Assembly: GCF_000741775.1 (NCBI RefSeq)
Contig: NZ_JGZR01000003.1
Span: forward strand, 186,001-250,000
Length of the DNA stretch: 64,000 nucleotides
Reading direction: 5' to 3'
Origin: Bifidobacterium subtile
GTDB taxonomy: Bacteria; Actinomycetota; Actinomycetes; Actinomycetales; Bifidobacteriaceae
Shown here: positions 8,127 through 16,524 of the stretch, in pieces
How the letters are laid out: the number at the start of each line of letters is the position of its first letter
Position numbering within the stretch: the first letter of the stretch is position 1
Translations under genes and position numbers: made by a program
The notes under the pieces: model-generated
Seen by the model: the letters and a program-made list of their open reading frames with translations, nothing else
What the model was told of the DNA's origin: nothing
Databases searched by the model: none

Positions 8127-9158
8127 TCACGCCTGACGCAGTAATCTCAGGTTCTCGTCTCCGGGATTCGGCGGAATCGTGCAGCTCGGCGCCAGGAGGA
8201 AGGGCTTGCCTGCACGGGCTTCAGTGGTGACAGTCAGCTGCCTGCTCAGCTCCTGAAGATCTCCGTCTTTGCCAATCAGCGCGGCATCCGGTCCGCTCAC
8301 CGGAACGGAACCGTAAGCGTCAGTGACCGGCGGGTTGCCTTCTACGAAGGAATCCCATTGCAAGAGGTCGATTGGGTAATCCGCGAACCACTCAGGGTTC
8401 GAATACTCCTTGCAGGTGTGCAGCAGCTTCACCGAGGAATCGGCAGCCTGCAGCACAATGCGGTCATACGGCTCGGAGAACTCCGTGAAGTGCTCATGGT
8501 CGAAGTACTGGCGGCTCGCCGTTCCCGTCACTGCATAGAAGATGCCGTCAGCACCAGCCCCGCCCTGCTCGACCGGCGCAACAAGCTGTTTCACATAATC
8601 CGCCAAGGTCCGAGCAATGGCATTCAAAGCCCGCTTCGCCTCGTCGGGGCGCTCATAAAGCAGCTCATCGCGACTGAGCGTCGGCTCATGTCCATAAATC
8701 GCACGATGGTTGATGCGCGGCAATGCGGCAAGTCCCAGCAATACGGTCAATGGAGAGAACACGGTCTGCAGAACGACACGATCAGGAAAAGCCTGATGCA
8801 CACCACGAACGATACCGGTCTCTTCGCTCAGCGCCGCAGAGGTCTCAGGATCGACGTAGTCGACGTTGCGCAGGTCATCGAGTTGCTTTACGGGCGGGGT
8901 GATTAGTTTCGGCGAGCGCCCGTTGCCGTAATCGTCATGGTCGAAGACGCCTCCCCATGCCTCGGTGTAGTAGGCGCTGCGCGGGTTGATCTTGATCCAA
9001 TCCCAATCCCATTTCGTCACGAAATCGGCGTGCGCGCGTACCTGCTCCTCGACACCGTATTCGTGATGAACGAAGTGCTGCCACGCCGAAGTCAGATGAG
9101 GCACCGTCCCCTCACCGGCAAGGATGTCATGAAAAGCCTGTTTCCTGTCAAGAGCCAT
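8127..9158 (-). CDS. UroD/MtaA-family zinc methyltransferase 2
   Basis: 343-residue paralogue of the protein at 3219-4271. It keeps the same putative zinc ligands (LLHTC, His247/Cys249; LLAPSCTIP, Cys326) and shared blocks such as WDWDWIKINPRSAYYTEAWG and GADGIFYAVTGT. The role is inferred to be methyl transfer from or to a small molecule taken up by the linked binding protein. The start ATG 9158 follows AAGGAG. Sequence identity to copy 1 is moderate, clearly lower than between the two binding proteins, so substrates may differ. Confidence 0.8.
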   Translation of the reverse strand: MALDRKQAFHDILAGEGTVPHLTSAWQHFVHHEYGVEEQVRAHADFVTKWDWDWIKINPRSAYYTEAWGGVFDHDDYGNGRSPKLITPPVKQLDDLRNVDYVDPETSAALSEETGIVRGVHQAFPDRVVLQTVFSPLTVLLGLAALPRINHRAIYGHEPTLSRDELLYERPDEAKRALNAIARTLADYVKQLVAPVEQGGAGADGIFYAVTGTASRQYFDHEHFTEFSEPYDRIVLQAADSSVKLLHTCKEYSNPEWFADYPIDLLQWDSFVEGNPPVTDAYGSVPVSGPDAALIGKDGDLQELSRQLTVTTEARAGKPFLLAPSCTIPPNPGDENLRLLRQA

Positions 9159-9196
9159 GAGGTTCTCCTTAATTGTTTGTTTGGCGCTGCAATCGC

Positions 9197-9257
9197 TTGG
9201 TCAACCAGCTATTATGAGGGTGCAGTGTCGTAATTCTGTTATGAATTTTTTGACCAA
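9197..9257. promoter_or_regulatory. Inverted half-sites in the promoter of UroD-like 2
   Basis: TTGGTCAA (9197-9204) and TTGACCAA (9250-9257) are exact inverted copies 45 bases apart in the 240-bp region upstream of the UroD-like gene. They may be paired regulator sites or a coincidence; nothing else was recognised in this gap. Confidence 0.25.
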
Positions 9258-9398
9258 ATATGTACTGCATGGGGCTTTTCGAGTCGTTCTGTCTGCGTGT
9301 CGATTTCGTCATGCAACGGAGACGCTTTATGGCTGCGGCGGGTGGAATGCCCGCAGCAATGCCGGCATTTGCACATGCCGCAGCGCAGCCATCAACGC

Positions 9399-10568
9399 TC
9401 ACAGCTCCTTCAACGTGCGCAGCGCCACCGTGGCCAGCAGGTCCGCGCCACTCGCCAGCGCATCGAGCTTGGGGAAGAACGTCGGGCCGTGCATGGGGCG
9501 GTCAGCATTGCCGACGCCGATGTGAATGAAAGCGCCGGGCGCCTGCTGCAGATAGTACGAGAAGTCCTCGCCGCCCAGCGACGGGTGCGGAGCGGCAACC
9601 GTGAAGCCCACGTCGGTCGCGGTCGATGCGGCGAGCGCCGACCAGTGCGGGTCGTTCATCACGGACGGCGAGCCATATTCCCATTCGAAATCCGCTGTGA
9701 CGCCGTATGCGGCGGCGACGCCATCGACGACTGCCTGCAGCCGATCATGAATCACTGTCCGGTCTTCGGGGAACGCGGTGCGTGCGGTGCCTTCAAGGAA
9801 CGCCTGCGCCGGAACGACGTTCCATGTGCTTCCCGCCTCGACATGGGTGACGGTAACCACGCGCGGATGCGCCGGATCCACATCCTGGCCGGCGATGGAC
9901 TGGATGCCCTCGATGATGGCGACAGCCGGGCGAATCGGGTTGAGACCGCCTTCCGGATGCGCGGCATGCGTGCCTCGGCCGTGCACGGTGATGCGGAACT
10001 TGTCGACTGCGCCGCTGTCCGGCCCCGAGCCGATGATGACGGTTCCCGGCTCAGCCTCGTTGGTGTCATGCGTGCCGTAGAACGCCTCCACGTCGGCGAG
10101 CACGCCGGTGTCAAGCACGGCGACGGAGCCGGTGGGCGTGTCCTTGTCGGCCGCGACTTCCTCTGCCGGCTGCAGAATCACCTTGATCGTGCCGGCGAAG
10201 TCCTTGCGCCGCTCGTTGATGATGAGCGCCGCGCCGATTGCGGTCGTCATGTTGTAGTCGTGTCCGCACCCGTGCAGATAGCCCTCATTGAGCGAAGCGT
10301 AGGGCAAGCCGGTCTGCTCGGCGATGGGCAGGGCATCGATGTCGCCGCGCACCGCCACGACATGGCCTTCCCCCGCGCCCGCGCCTTCGCCCTGAATCAC
10401 GGCGACCAGACCGGTTTTCAGCCCGGAATCCAAAATCTCGATGCCGTGCTCATCGAATATCTGCCGTATCCGCCCGGTGGTCTCGAACTCCCGATACGAG
10501 GGTTCGGGATGCTGATGGAACCACTTCGCATATGATTCCAGTTCCTGCTGCAGATCGCGCTGAGACAT
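9399..10568 (-). CDS. M20-family amidohydrolase (N-acyl amino acid deacylase type) 1
   Basis: 389-residue metallopeptidase of the M20D/amidohydrolase group (hippurate, IAA-amino acid and N-acylcysteine deacylases). Metal-site motifs are visible: HGCGHDYNM, and PAEE as the metal/catalytic glutamates. A lid domain segment (GTHAAHPEGGLNPI) lies in the middle. The start is placed at ATG 10568, preceded by GGAAGG; a longer frame upstream would read through tandem repeats and is unlikely to be translated. The gene follows a cystathionine gamma-synthase-type gene on the same strand after 280 bp, which suggests sulfur-amino-acid conjugates as substrate (inference). Confidence 0.85.
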   Translation of the reverse strand: MSQRDLQQELESYAKWFHQHPEPSYREFETTGRIRQIFDEHGIEILDSGLKTGLVAVIQGEGAGAGEGHVVAVRGDIDALPIAEQTGLPYASLNEGYLHGCGHDYNMTTAIGAALIINERRKDFAGTIKVILQPAEEVAADKDTPTGSVAVLDTGVLADVEAFYGTHDTNEAEPGTVIIGSGPDSGAVDKFRITVHGRGTHAAHPEGGLNPIRPAVAIIEGIQSIAGQDVDPAHPRVVTVTHVEAGSTWNVVPAQAFLEGTARTAFPEDRTVIHDRLQAVVDGVAAAYGVTADFEWEYGSPSVMNDPHWSALAASTATDVGFTVAAPHPSLGGEDFSYYLQQAPGAFIHIGVGNADRPMHGPTFFPKLDALASGADLLATVALRTLKEL

Positions 10569-10586
10569 GAGCAGCTGCCTTCCTAT

Positions 10587-10634
10587 GTTTTCCAAATGCA
10601 CGGTTTTCCAAATGCACGGTTTTCCGAGTGCACG
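10587..10634 (-). repeat. Three tandem 16-bp repeats before the M20 gene
   Basis: GTTTTCCAAATGCACG occurs twice exactly (10587-10602, 10603-10618) and once with two changes (10619-10634). The array ends 18 bases before the start codon of the amidohydrolase, so it lies in its promoter or leader. The shape is that of phased operator sites. Confidence 0.85.
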
Positions 10635-10848
10635 ATACCGCCGTGCCGAGTGATGCGGCATTGAGCGCTGTGTTGAATGCCATCGTGCTGCAACACGCAC
10701 GCCATCCATATCATTCTGCATCGATTTCGTATCGAGACACCGAACGAAATTCATGCACGCTGTCGTAACGCTGATTCATGACGTCGGCACATATCGCATA
10801 CCTCGTGCGTCCCCTCTGCGCACGATTTCCGCTTTACGTACGTACCCC

Positions 10849-12084
10849 TTACGCAAACGCGCCGGATCGCAGCTGGCTTTCGACGTCTTCGGCCGGAAGC
10901 TCCTCATACGCCTTATCGAAGGCCTGACCGAGGTCCTCGACGAGATCGCTGACGTCTTCGATGCCGACGGACAGGCGAATCAGCTCGTCGGTGATGCCGA
11001 CTTTGAGGCGCTCCTCGCGCGGCAGCTCGAAATGCGTCATGCGACAGGGAAGCTCAGCAAGGCTTTCGACCGCGCCCAAGCTGACGGCGAGTCGGAAGAC
11101 GTGCAGGTTGTCGAGCACGGTCGACGGATCGACGCCCGGCACCACTTCGAAGGACAGCACGCCGCCGAAGCCGCGCAGTCCCTTGGCTGCCGCGTTCTCC
11201 CCGCTGCCCGGAAGGCCTGGGTAGTTGACTTTGCGCACCAGCGGATGGGCCAGCAGATACTGCGCGATGGCCAGAGCATTGTCCTGCTGGCGCTCCATGC
11301 GCAGCGACAGGGTCTGCATGCCGCGGCGCACCGCATCGCATTCGGCCGGGGCGAGCACGCCGCCGATGCGGTTCTGCGCGAAGTAGATGCGCTGCGCGAA
11401 ATCCTCATCCTTTGCCACGACGAGGCCGGCGATCACATCAGAATGGCCCGCGAGATACTTGGTCGCCGAATGAATCACGACATCCGCGCCCAGATCCAAC
11501 GGCTGTTGCAAATACGGCGTGACGAAAGTGTTGTCCACAATGACATGAGTGCCATGGCGCTGCGCGATCCGCGCGATGGCTTGCACATCGTTGACCTGCA
11601 GCAGCGGGTTGGTCAGCGTCTCGAAGTACACGGCCTTCGCCGGCGTGGCCTGTTTACCGCCATCATTGCCATCGCCATCATTGCCTGCGATGATCCGTTC
11701 CAACGACTCAAGATCGGCGGTGTCAGCTGCCTCGATGCACAATCCCCAACGACTGAAAAACTCATTGAACAGCGAGTAGCTTCCTCCATAGATGTTCTTG
11801 CCCACGACGATGCGATCCCCCGGCGAGAAGGTCGAGAGCACCGCGTGAATCGCCGCCAGCCCGGAGGCAAAGGCGAAGCCGCGCACCCCGTGCTCAAGCT
11901 GCGCGATCTGGCCTTCGAGGAAATCTCGGGTCGGATTGCCGCTGCGGGCGTAGTCCCAGCGGGGCATGGCGTCAACCGATTCGAAAGCATAGGTTGATGA
12001 GTTGTAGATAGGCGGATTCACGGCGCCGGTGGTGTTGTCATGCACCGGCAGCCCGTGGACCAGTTGCGTATTGAACCTCGTCAT
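10849..12084 (-). CDS. Cystathionine gamma-synthase/gamma-lyase family PLP enzyme
   Basis: 411-residue Cys/Met metabolism PLP-dependent enzyme of fold type I. Seen are RSGNPTRDFLEGQIAQLEHG, the ASGLAAIHAVL segment, and the PLP lysine motif SATKYLAGHSD. Family members make cystathionine from O-acylhomoserine or cleave cystathionine or methionine; sequence reading alone cannot separate these. The start is ATG 12084, five bases after AGGAGG; a GTG two codons upstream is less well placed. A Gly/Asp/Asn-rich insert (GNDGDGNDGG) interrupts the region near residue 140 and is unusual. The M20 gene follows downstream. Confidence 0.88.
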   Translation of the reverse strand: MTRFNTQLVHGLPVHDNTTGAVNPPIYNSSTYAFESVDAMPRWDYARSGNPTRDFLEGQIAQLEHGVRGFAFASGLAAIHAVLSTFSPGDRIVVGKNIYGGSYSLFNEFFSRWGLCIEAADTADLESLERIIAGNDGDGNDGGKQATPAKAVYFETLTNPLLQVNDVQAIARIAQRHGTHVIVDNTFVTPYLQQPLDLGADVVIHSATKYLAGHSDVIAGLVVAKDEDFAQRIYFAQNRIGGVLAPAECDAVRRGMQTLSLRMERQQDNALAIAQYLLAHPLVRKVNYPGLPGSGENAAAKGLRGFGGVLSFEVVPGVDPSTVLDNLHVFRLAVSLGAVESLAELPCRMTHFELPREERLKVGITDELIRLSVGIEDVSDLVEDLGQAFDKAYEELPAEDVESQLRSGAFA

Positions 12085-12573
12085 AGGCACCTCCTGGGAC
12101 TTGTTTCATGCGGAATCCTGGCTGGATACGACCGCGACTCCAGCCACGCTAAGTCTCATGAGCAGCATGCGGCAAGCTGGGAGGCATACACGTTATTTAT
12201 AGGATGCTCAAAATCGTTGGAAACACTTGGCTACGCCGCTCTCTAGCCGGCTGGTTCAGTGCCCAGTGAACGTCCCACGACACGCCAAAGCTCTATTTCC
12301 ACCGCCGCGGCACTCTGCCGATTGCTTTCACAACGGCATCGCATAAGCCGAGTCGTGCGATGGGCCTTCGCGCATGGCCGAAAAACCGTGCGGGCGCTGG
12401 CGTCTTGCGCAATGCGGGCTACGATGAGGTGAAATCGAACGCGGCGGGATCGGCCGTGACTTTGCACGAGGAAATTGATGTTGGATTCCCGCGCTGCACG
12501 ACCAATCACAACGAACCTGCTGCACGAATCAACTCTGCAAGTCAACAACACAATCACACAAAGGGAGCATGAC
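12085..12573. other. Intergenic region between divergent genes, 489 bp
   Basis: Divergent promoter region of the cystathionine enzyme and the NmrA-like reductase. On the minus strand a TATAAA sequence near 12196 could be a -10 box. No RNA gene, repeat or SAM-responsive leader was recognised, and overlapping frames here look non-coding. Confidence 0.4.
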
Positions 12574-13197
12574 ATGACCGCAATCGCTGTTATCGGAGCC
12601 AATGGACGCGCCGGAAGCCGCATCGTCGACGAGGCGCTGAACCGTGGCTTTGACGTCACCGCCGTAGTGCGCGGCGCGAATCGCACACGCGCCGGCAAGA
12701 CCATCGTCAAGGACCTCTTCGACCTTAAGGCTGAGGATCTTGCTGGCTTTGATGCGGTCGTGGACGCCTTCGGCGTATTCGACCCCGCTAAGCTGCACGA
12801 GCACTCCACTTCGCTCGCCCATCTCGCCGAGATCCTGTCCGGCTCTCCGGTTCGGCTGCTTGTCGTGGGCGGCGCGGGCAGCCTGTACACCAATGCCGAG
12901 CACACCGCGCAGCTCAGCGACGGCTTCCCCGAGGACATCAAACCGGTTCCGCTCGCTATGGGCAAGTCGCTGGACGAACTGCGGCAGCGCGACGACGTGC
13001 GCTGGACCTACATCAGCCCAGCCGCCGATTTCCAGGCCGACGGCGAACGCACTGGCGCGTACACCCTCGCAGGCGAGGATTACAGCACCGACACGAACGG
13101 CGTCAGCGCGATCAGCTATGCGGACTATGCCATCGCCGTAGTCGACGAGATCGAGCACGGCTCGCATATCGGCGAGCGCATCTCCGTGCGCTGGTAG
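12574..13197 (+). CDS. NmrA/NAD(P)-binding atypical SDR protein
   Basis: 207-residue Rossmann-fold protein. The N-terminus MTAIAVIGANGRAGSRIV carries the GxxGxxG dinucleotide motif of atypical short-chain dehydrogenases (NmrA, YwnB and relatives), followed by VVRGANRTRAG, a basic stretch typical of NADP contact. The family includes NADPH sensors and quinone or flavin reductases; no exact role can be given. Start ATG 12574 follows AAAGGGAG. It is transcribed alone, divergently from the cystathionine enzyme. Confidence 0.82.
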   Translation: MTAIAVIGANGRAGSRIVDEALNRGFDVTAVVRGANRTRAGKTIVKDLFDLKAEDLAGFDAVVDAFGVFDPAKLHEHSTSLAHLAEILSGSPVRLLVVGGAGSLYTNAEHTAQLSDGFPEDIKPVPLAMGKSLDELRQRDDVRWTYISPAADFQADGERTGAYTLAGEDYSTDTNGVSAISYADYAIAVVDEIEHGSHIGERISVRW

Positions 13198-13295
13198 GAC
13201 GAAACGTTGCGTTTACGGCGTCACCATTGCCGCTATGGCTTTGGCATAAGCCCGCAGACGCTATACCCGCTGTGACCCGGCGCGAAAAATCAGGG

Positions 13296-13499
13296 TATCT
13301 GCGTTGTGTGAGGCGCTGTTGGAATGCTGCGGAGGTCTATCTGCGTTGTGTGAGGCGCTATTTCGAGAAGGCCTGAGTATCAGGCGTTCCAAAGCCGCCA
13401 TTTTCGGCCAGCGATACTCGGGATGCCAGAGGATTAGCGCCTCACACAACGCAGATAGACCTCCGCGTAGCCAAGTTAACGCCTCACATAACGGAGATA
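13296..13499. repeat. 204-bp palindromic element, copy 1
   Basis: Four copies of a 22-bp arm in nested inverted order: 13296-13317 and 13338-13359 forward, 13436-13457 and 13478-13499 reversed. The shared core is TCTGCGTTGTGTGAGGCGCT. The inner arms extend to 29 exact base pairs (13331-13359 with 13436-13464). The centre carries GAGTATC/GATACTC and AAAGCCGCCATTTTC. An equal-length copy lies at 55948-56151. It fills most of the 348-bp gap between convergent genes. No coding frame is credible, and it could be a MITE-like element or a folded RNA. Confidence 0.85.
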
Positions 13500-13545
13500 G
13501 CCGTACAAACCTGAAAAACAACCATTGCGGAACGCGCAGTATCGT

Positions 13546-14685
13546 CTATGCATCCGTTTTCTGCGCGCCGCCCGATGCGGCCTTGCCATCGCTCTGCGCT
13601 GTTGCAGAATTGGAGACCATGCCGCTGTCGTCCGAGCCGCTCAATTCGTATGGCTCCCCTGTTCCATCCAACTGAGCGTCATCCGGCTGAGTGCCATCCA
13701 GCTTGTCCGACCGAAACGCATCCTTCGCCGCTTCCACGCGTTCTGCCTCGCCGGCGATCATTGTGCGCATATCCGCGTTGATTCGGGCGAACAGTCGTGT
13801 GCCGCTGCGCGTCTTGAAACCATACTGGTGGCGGGACTGGGCGATGAAAGCCGCACAGAACATAATCACCTGGGCCATGAGGTTGAACCAGACCAGCACG
13901 CCGATGATGGCCGCGAAGGGCGCGAGCAGCGGATTCTTGGTCGCGCCGGCCACCAATCGGCCACCCAGCAGCTGCATCACAGAAAAGGCCAGCGCCCCGA
14001 TCATCGATCCCAGCAAAATGAAGCGTCCGCGGCGAATATGGGCCACTACGCGCATCAGCATGAAGAACAGCATGAGATTAAGCACGAAGCCGGTCAGGAA
14101 GCCGACCACGTCGAGCAGCAGCCAGCTTGCAAAGGAATCCGTGGGCAGACCGACCAGTTGCAGGCCAGCGTGCACCACGCCGCCGGAAACCGCGCCCGCG
14201 ACGGTCGACAATATCAGCAGAAGGAAGACGAGCAGCACGCCCAAGCTGTCGCGCAGCTTCGTTTTGATGACGTCCGAGGACTCGTCCTCCCCGTCGAACA
14301 TGGCGTGCACGGCGTTGCGCAGCGAATCCATCCACCCGGTGATGCTCCACCAGAATGAGGCGAGCGTCACCAAGCCGGTCCAAGTCAGGGTGCCGGAGAT
14401 CTTGCCGAGCGCATTCGTCGATTCCAGCGTATGCGCCAACCCAGGCACCAGATTGCCGACGACGGCAATCACTTTGTACTGCAATCCGCTGCTGCCCGAC
14501 ACCACGAGGCCGAGCAGGCTGAACAGAGTCCAGAGACCGGCGAAGAAGGCGAACAGCAGGCCGTACGCCAGACCGTTGGCCAACAGCCCGCCGCGGCGCG
14601 AGGAGTAGCGCTCGATCATGCCGCCGAGCAGCGAACGCTTCCATACGCCGAGCAGGGCGTTGATGAGTTCTCCGATTCGCTTCAT
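13546..14685 (-). CDS. YihY/BrkB-family integral membrane protein
   Basis: 379-residue inner-membrane protein of the YihY (formerly ribonuclease BN) family with about six hydrophobic helices, e.g. LAYGLLFAFFAGLWTLFSLL near residue 40 and LAPFAAIIGVLVWFNLMAQV near residue 270. Residues from about 310 onward form a charged, Asp/Ser-rich cytoplasmic tail. Function is unknown for the family. No clear ribosome-binding site precedes ATG 14685; instead TATAGT ends six bases upstream, compatible with leaderless transcription. Confidence 0.85.
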   Translation of the reverse strand: MKRIGELINALLGVWKRSLLGGMIERYSSRRGGLLANGLAYGLLFAFFAGLWTLFSLLGLVVSGSSGLQYKVIAVVGNLVPGLAHTLESTNALGKISGTLTWTGLVTLASFWWSITGWMDSLRNAVHAMFDGEDESSDVIKTKLRDSLGVLLVFLLLILSTVAGAVSGGVVHAGLQLVGLPTDSFASWLLLDVVGFLTGFVLNLMLFFMLMRVVAHIRRGRFILLGSMIGALAFSVMQLLGGRLVAGATKNPLLAPFAAIIGVLVWFNLMAQVIMFCAAFIAQSRHQYGFKTRSGTRLFARINADMRTMIAGEAERVEAAKDAFRSDKLDGTQPDDAQLDGTGEPYELSGSDDSGMVSNSATAQSDGKAASGGAQKTDA

Positions 14686-14820
14686 ATCTCGACTATACGC
14701 GGCTGGCTCGGAGCAGGCCCGATTCGCTCGCCGCTAGACGAATGACGCAGTCAGGCGGCAGCGTCTGCGTCGTGCGAGCATGGAAATGATGCTTAGGCGT
14801 TATCCCGACGGCTCCGGCCT

Positions 14821-14845
14821 TTGTGCGGCAAAGCTTGCCGCACAA
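14821..14845 (-). terminator. Hairpin after the MFS gene
   Basis: TTGTGCGGCAA and TTGCCGCACAA form a perfect 11-bp stem with a 3-base loop, 16 bases past the MFS stop codon on the minus strand. There is no T-run; it may act as a terminator or 3' stabiliser. Confidence 0.5.
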
Positions 14846-14860
14846 TGCGACGCCAAACGA

Positions 14861-16168
14861 TCAAGCTCCCTGAATCTCCTGAACCTGCGGCCCTGACCCG
14901 GCATCCTGCGCCTGCTGCAGACGGCGCTGCAAGCGCCGGTCGTACAGTCGCGCGGAGGGAACGGCGAACATCAGGATGGCCGAGAAAATCGAGCCGATGC
15001 CCGAAATGGTGAACAGCCATTGCACGCCGACCGCGTCCGCCAACGGGCCTGCGAACAGCAATCCGACCGGTCCGGCAAGCCCTGAGAACGCCATGGTCAC
15101 ACCGAAGACGCGGCCCAGCTCCTGGGGAGGGAAGGACTGCTGAATCATCGCCATCGACAGCGCCATGGGGAATGCGACGGCCAAGCCGGCGAAAGCGTTG
15201 AGCACTGTGAACATGACGAATCCTGCCATGGTCGGCGGCAGAAAACCGCTTACTGCGAATGCCGCGCCAAGCACGGCTATCGAGACGATGATCGCCGGCA
15301 TGCGATCCTTTTGCACGCCGAATATGCCGATGAGCGCACCGCCGAGCAGCGAGCCGGCCGACCAGACCATCTCGACGATGCCCGCTTGGAATACGGTGCC
15401 CTTGAAATACCCCAAGGTCATAAGCGGGTACAGACTTCCGGCCGGCATGAACATCAGCGTGAATAGCGAGCTGATAAGCAGCACCGACCATAGGCCTCGC
15501 ACCGTGCCGATGCGTTTGAAGGCGAAGACCATATCAGCGAGTATCTGCGGCTTTTCGTCCACCTGCGCGAGGTTGGAGGGAATCGCGATGAACATGAGCA
15601 GGCCGATGCCGAGCGCCGCGCCGAGCACATCCACCAGAATCAGGTAATTGATCGGAATGAAGGCGTACAGCATCGCCCCCAGCGCGGGCGAGACGATCAT
15701 CGTGGCGGACTGCACCATGCCGAGCTGGCCGTTGATCTTGGTGACTTCCTCGTCCGGGACGATGGTCGGCAGAATCGACTGGATCGTGGGCATTTGGAAG
15801 GCCTGCGCGAGCGAGCGCACCAGCAGCGACACGAACACGAGCCACAGCGGGAAGGTGTGGTTCAGCGTGCCGACCACCGAAAGCGCCACGGCGAAGGCCG
15901 CCGCCACGATATCGGGCACGATGAGCAGCGCCTTCTTGTTCCAGCGGTCGATGAAGGTGCCGATGAACGGGCTGACCAGAATCATCGGCAGCATCGCCAG
16001 CAGCGTGGCCAGGCTCAGAATGGTCGCCGAACCGGACTGCTGCGTGAGATACCAGATGATCGCGTACTGCACGATCATGGAGGTGATGCCCGTCGCGAAC
16101 TGGCTGAGCAGGAACAGGTAGCTGTTGCATCGCCAATAGAGGCCGATGGCCGGAGTGGTGCCTGTCAT
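14861..16168 (-). CDS. MFS transporter, MefA-like exporter
   Basis: 435-residue major facilitator with 12 predicted helices. The segment LVSPFIGTFIDRWNKKALLI is the conserved loop 2-3 motif of this superfamily, and the overall character (early TQQSGSATILSLATLLAMLP) resembles macrolide-efflux MefA-type drug exporters. Substrate is unknown. ATG 16168, after AAAGG, is preferred over an in-frame TTG at 16183. The gene faces a 356-bp upstream region with a perfect palindrome at 16252-16265 that may be its operator. Downstream is the YihY gene on the same strand. Confidence 0.82.
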   Translation of the reverse strand: MTGTTPAIGLYWRCNSYLFLLSQFATGITSMIVQYAIIWYLTQQSGSATILSLATLLAMLPMILVSPFIGTFIDRWNKKALLIVPDIVAAAFAVALSVVGTLNHTFPLWLVFVSLLVRSLAQAFQMPTIQSILPTIVPDEEVTKINGQLGMVQSATMIVSPALGAMLYAFIPINYLILVDVLGAALGIGLLMFIAIPSNLAQVDEKPQILADMVFAFKRIGTVRGLWSVLLISSLFTLMFMPAGSLYPLMTLGYFKGTVFQAGIVEMVWSAGSLLGGALIGIFGVQKDRMPAIIVSIAVLGAAFAVSGFLPPTMAGFVMFTVLNAFAGLAVAFPMALSMAMIQQSFPPQELGRVFGVTMAFSGLAGPVGLLFAGPLADAVGVQWLFTISGIGSIFSAILMFAVPSARLYDRRLQRRLQQAQDAGSGPQVQEIQGA

Positions 16169-16251
16169 GATGGGCCTTTGCAATGTCGAAGGGGCGGTCG
16201 GAGGTACGCGGTAAGCACGATGACGTTGGCACGATCCGCCAGACAGTCAGA

Positions 16252-16265
16252 TGGCCATATGGCCA
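16252..16265. promoter_or_regulatory. Perfect 14-bp palindrome upstream of the MFS gene
   Basis: TGGCCATATGGCCA lies 84 bases before the MFS start codon in the 356-bp gap to the Tet(M)-like gene. It has the size of a TetR- or MarR-type operator. No regulator gene is adjacent, and nothing else was recognised in this gap. Confidence 0.35.
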
Positions 16266-16524
16266 AGCGGTCAGGTGCTCTCGCTTCGGTCTGATGCATG
16301 CTCGCGCCGACTCGGTTAGCACCATGATATATGACGGCGAACGGCGAAACTTTCAGATTCTCCGAATCTCGGGCCGTGCATCGCCATCGGCGTAACGCGC
16401 AGACCAGTACCGTGACACCTAGGCATTCACCGGTTTGGCGAGATCCATCGAATTGCAGGAGGCGCGTCGCTGCTGACGTTCACGCCGCCGGCATGCATCC
16501 TATCGGCATGCGTGCCACTGTCAC

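Noticed and set aside
12243..12965. 240-codon minus-strand frame opposite the NmrA-like gene
   Set aside because: Its N-terminal two thirds are antisense to a clear Rossmann-fold gene and the rest shows no domain.
13296..13499. 204-bp element considered as CRISPR or a coding gene
   Set aside because: Arms alternate in orientation and spacers are shared between copies; frames through it are short and palindromic on both strands.
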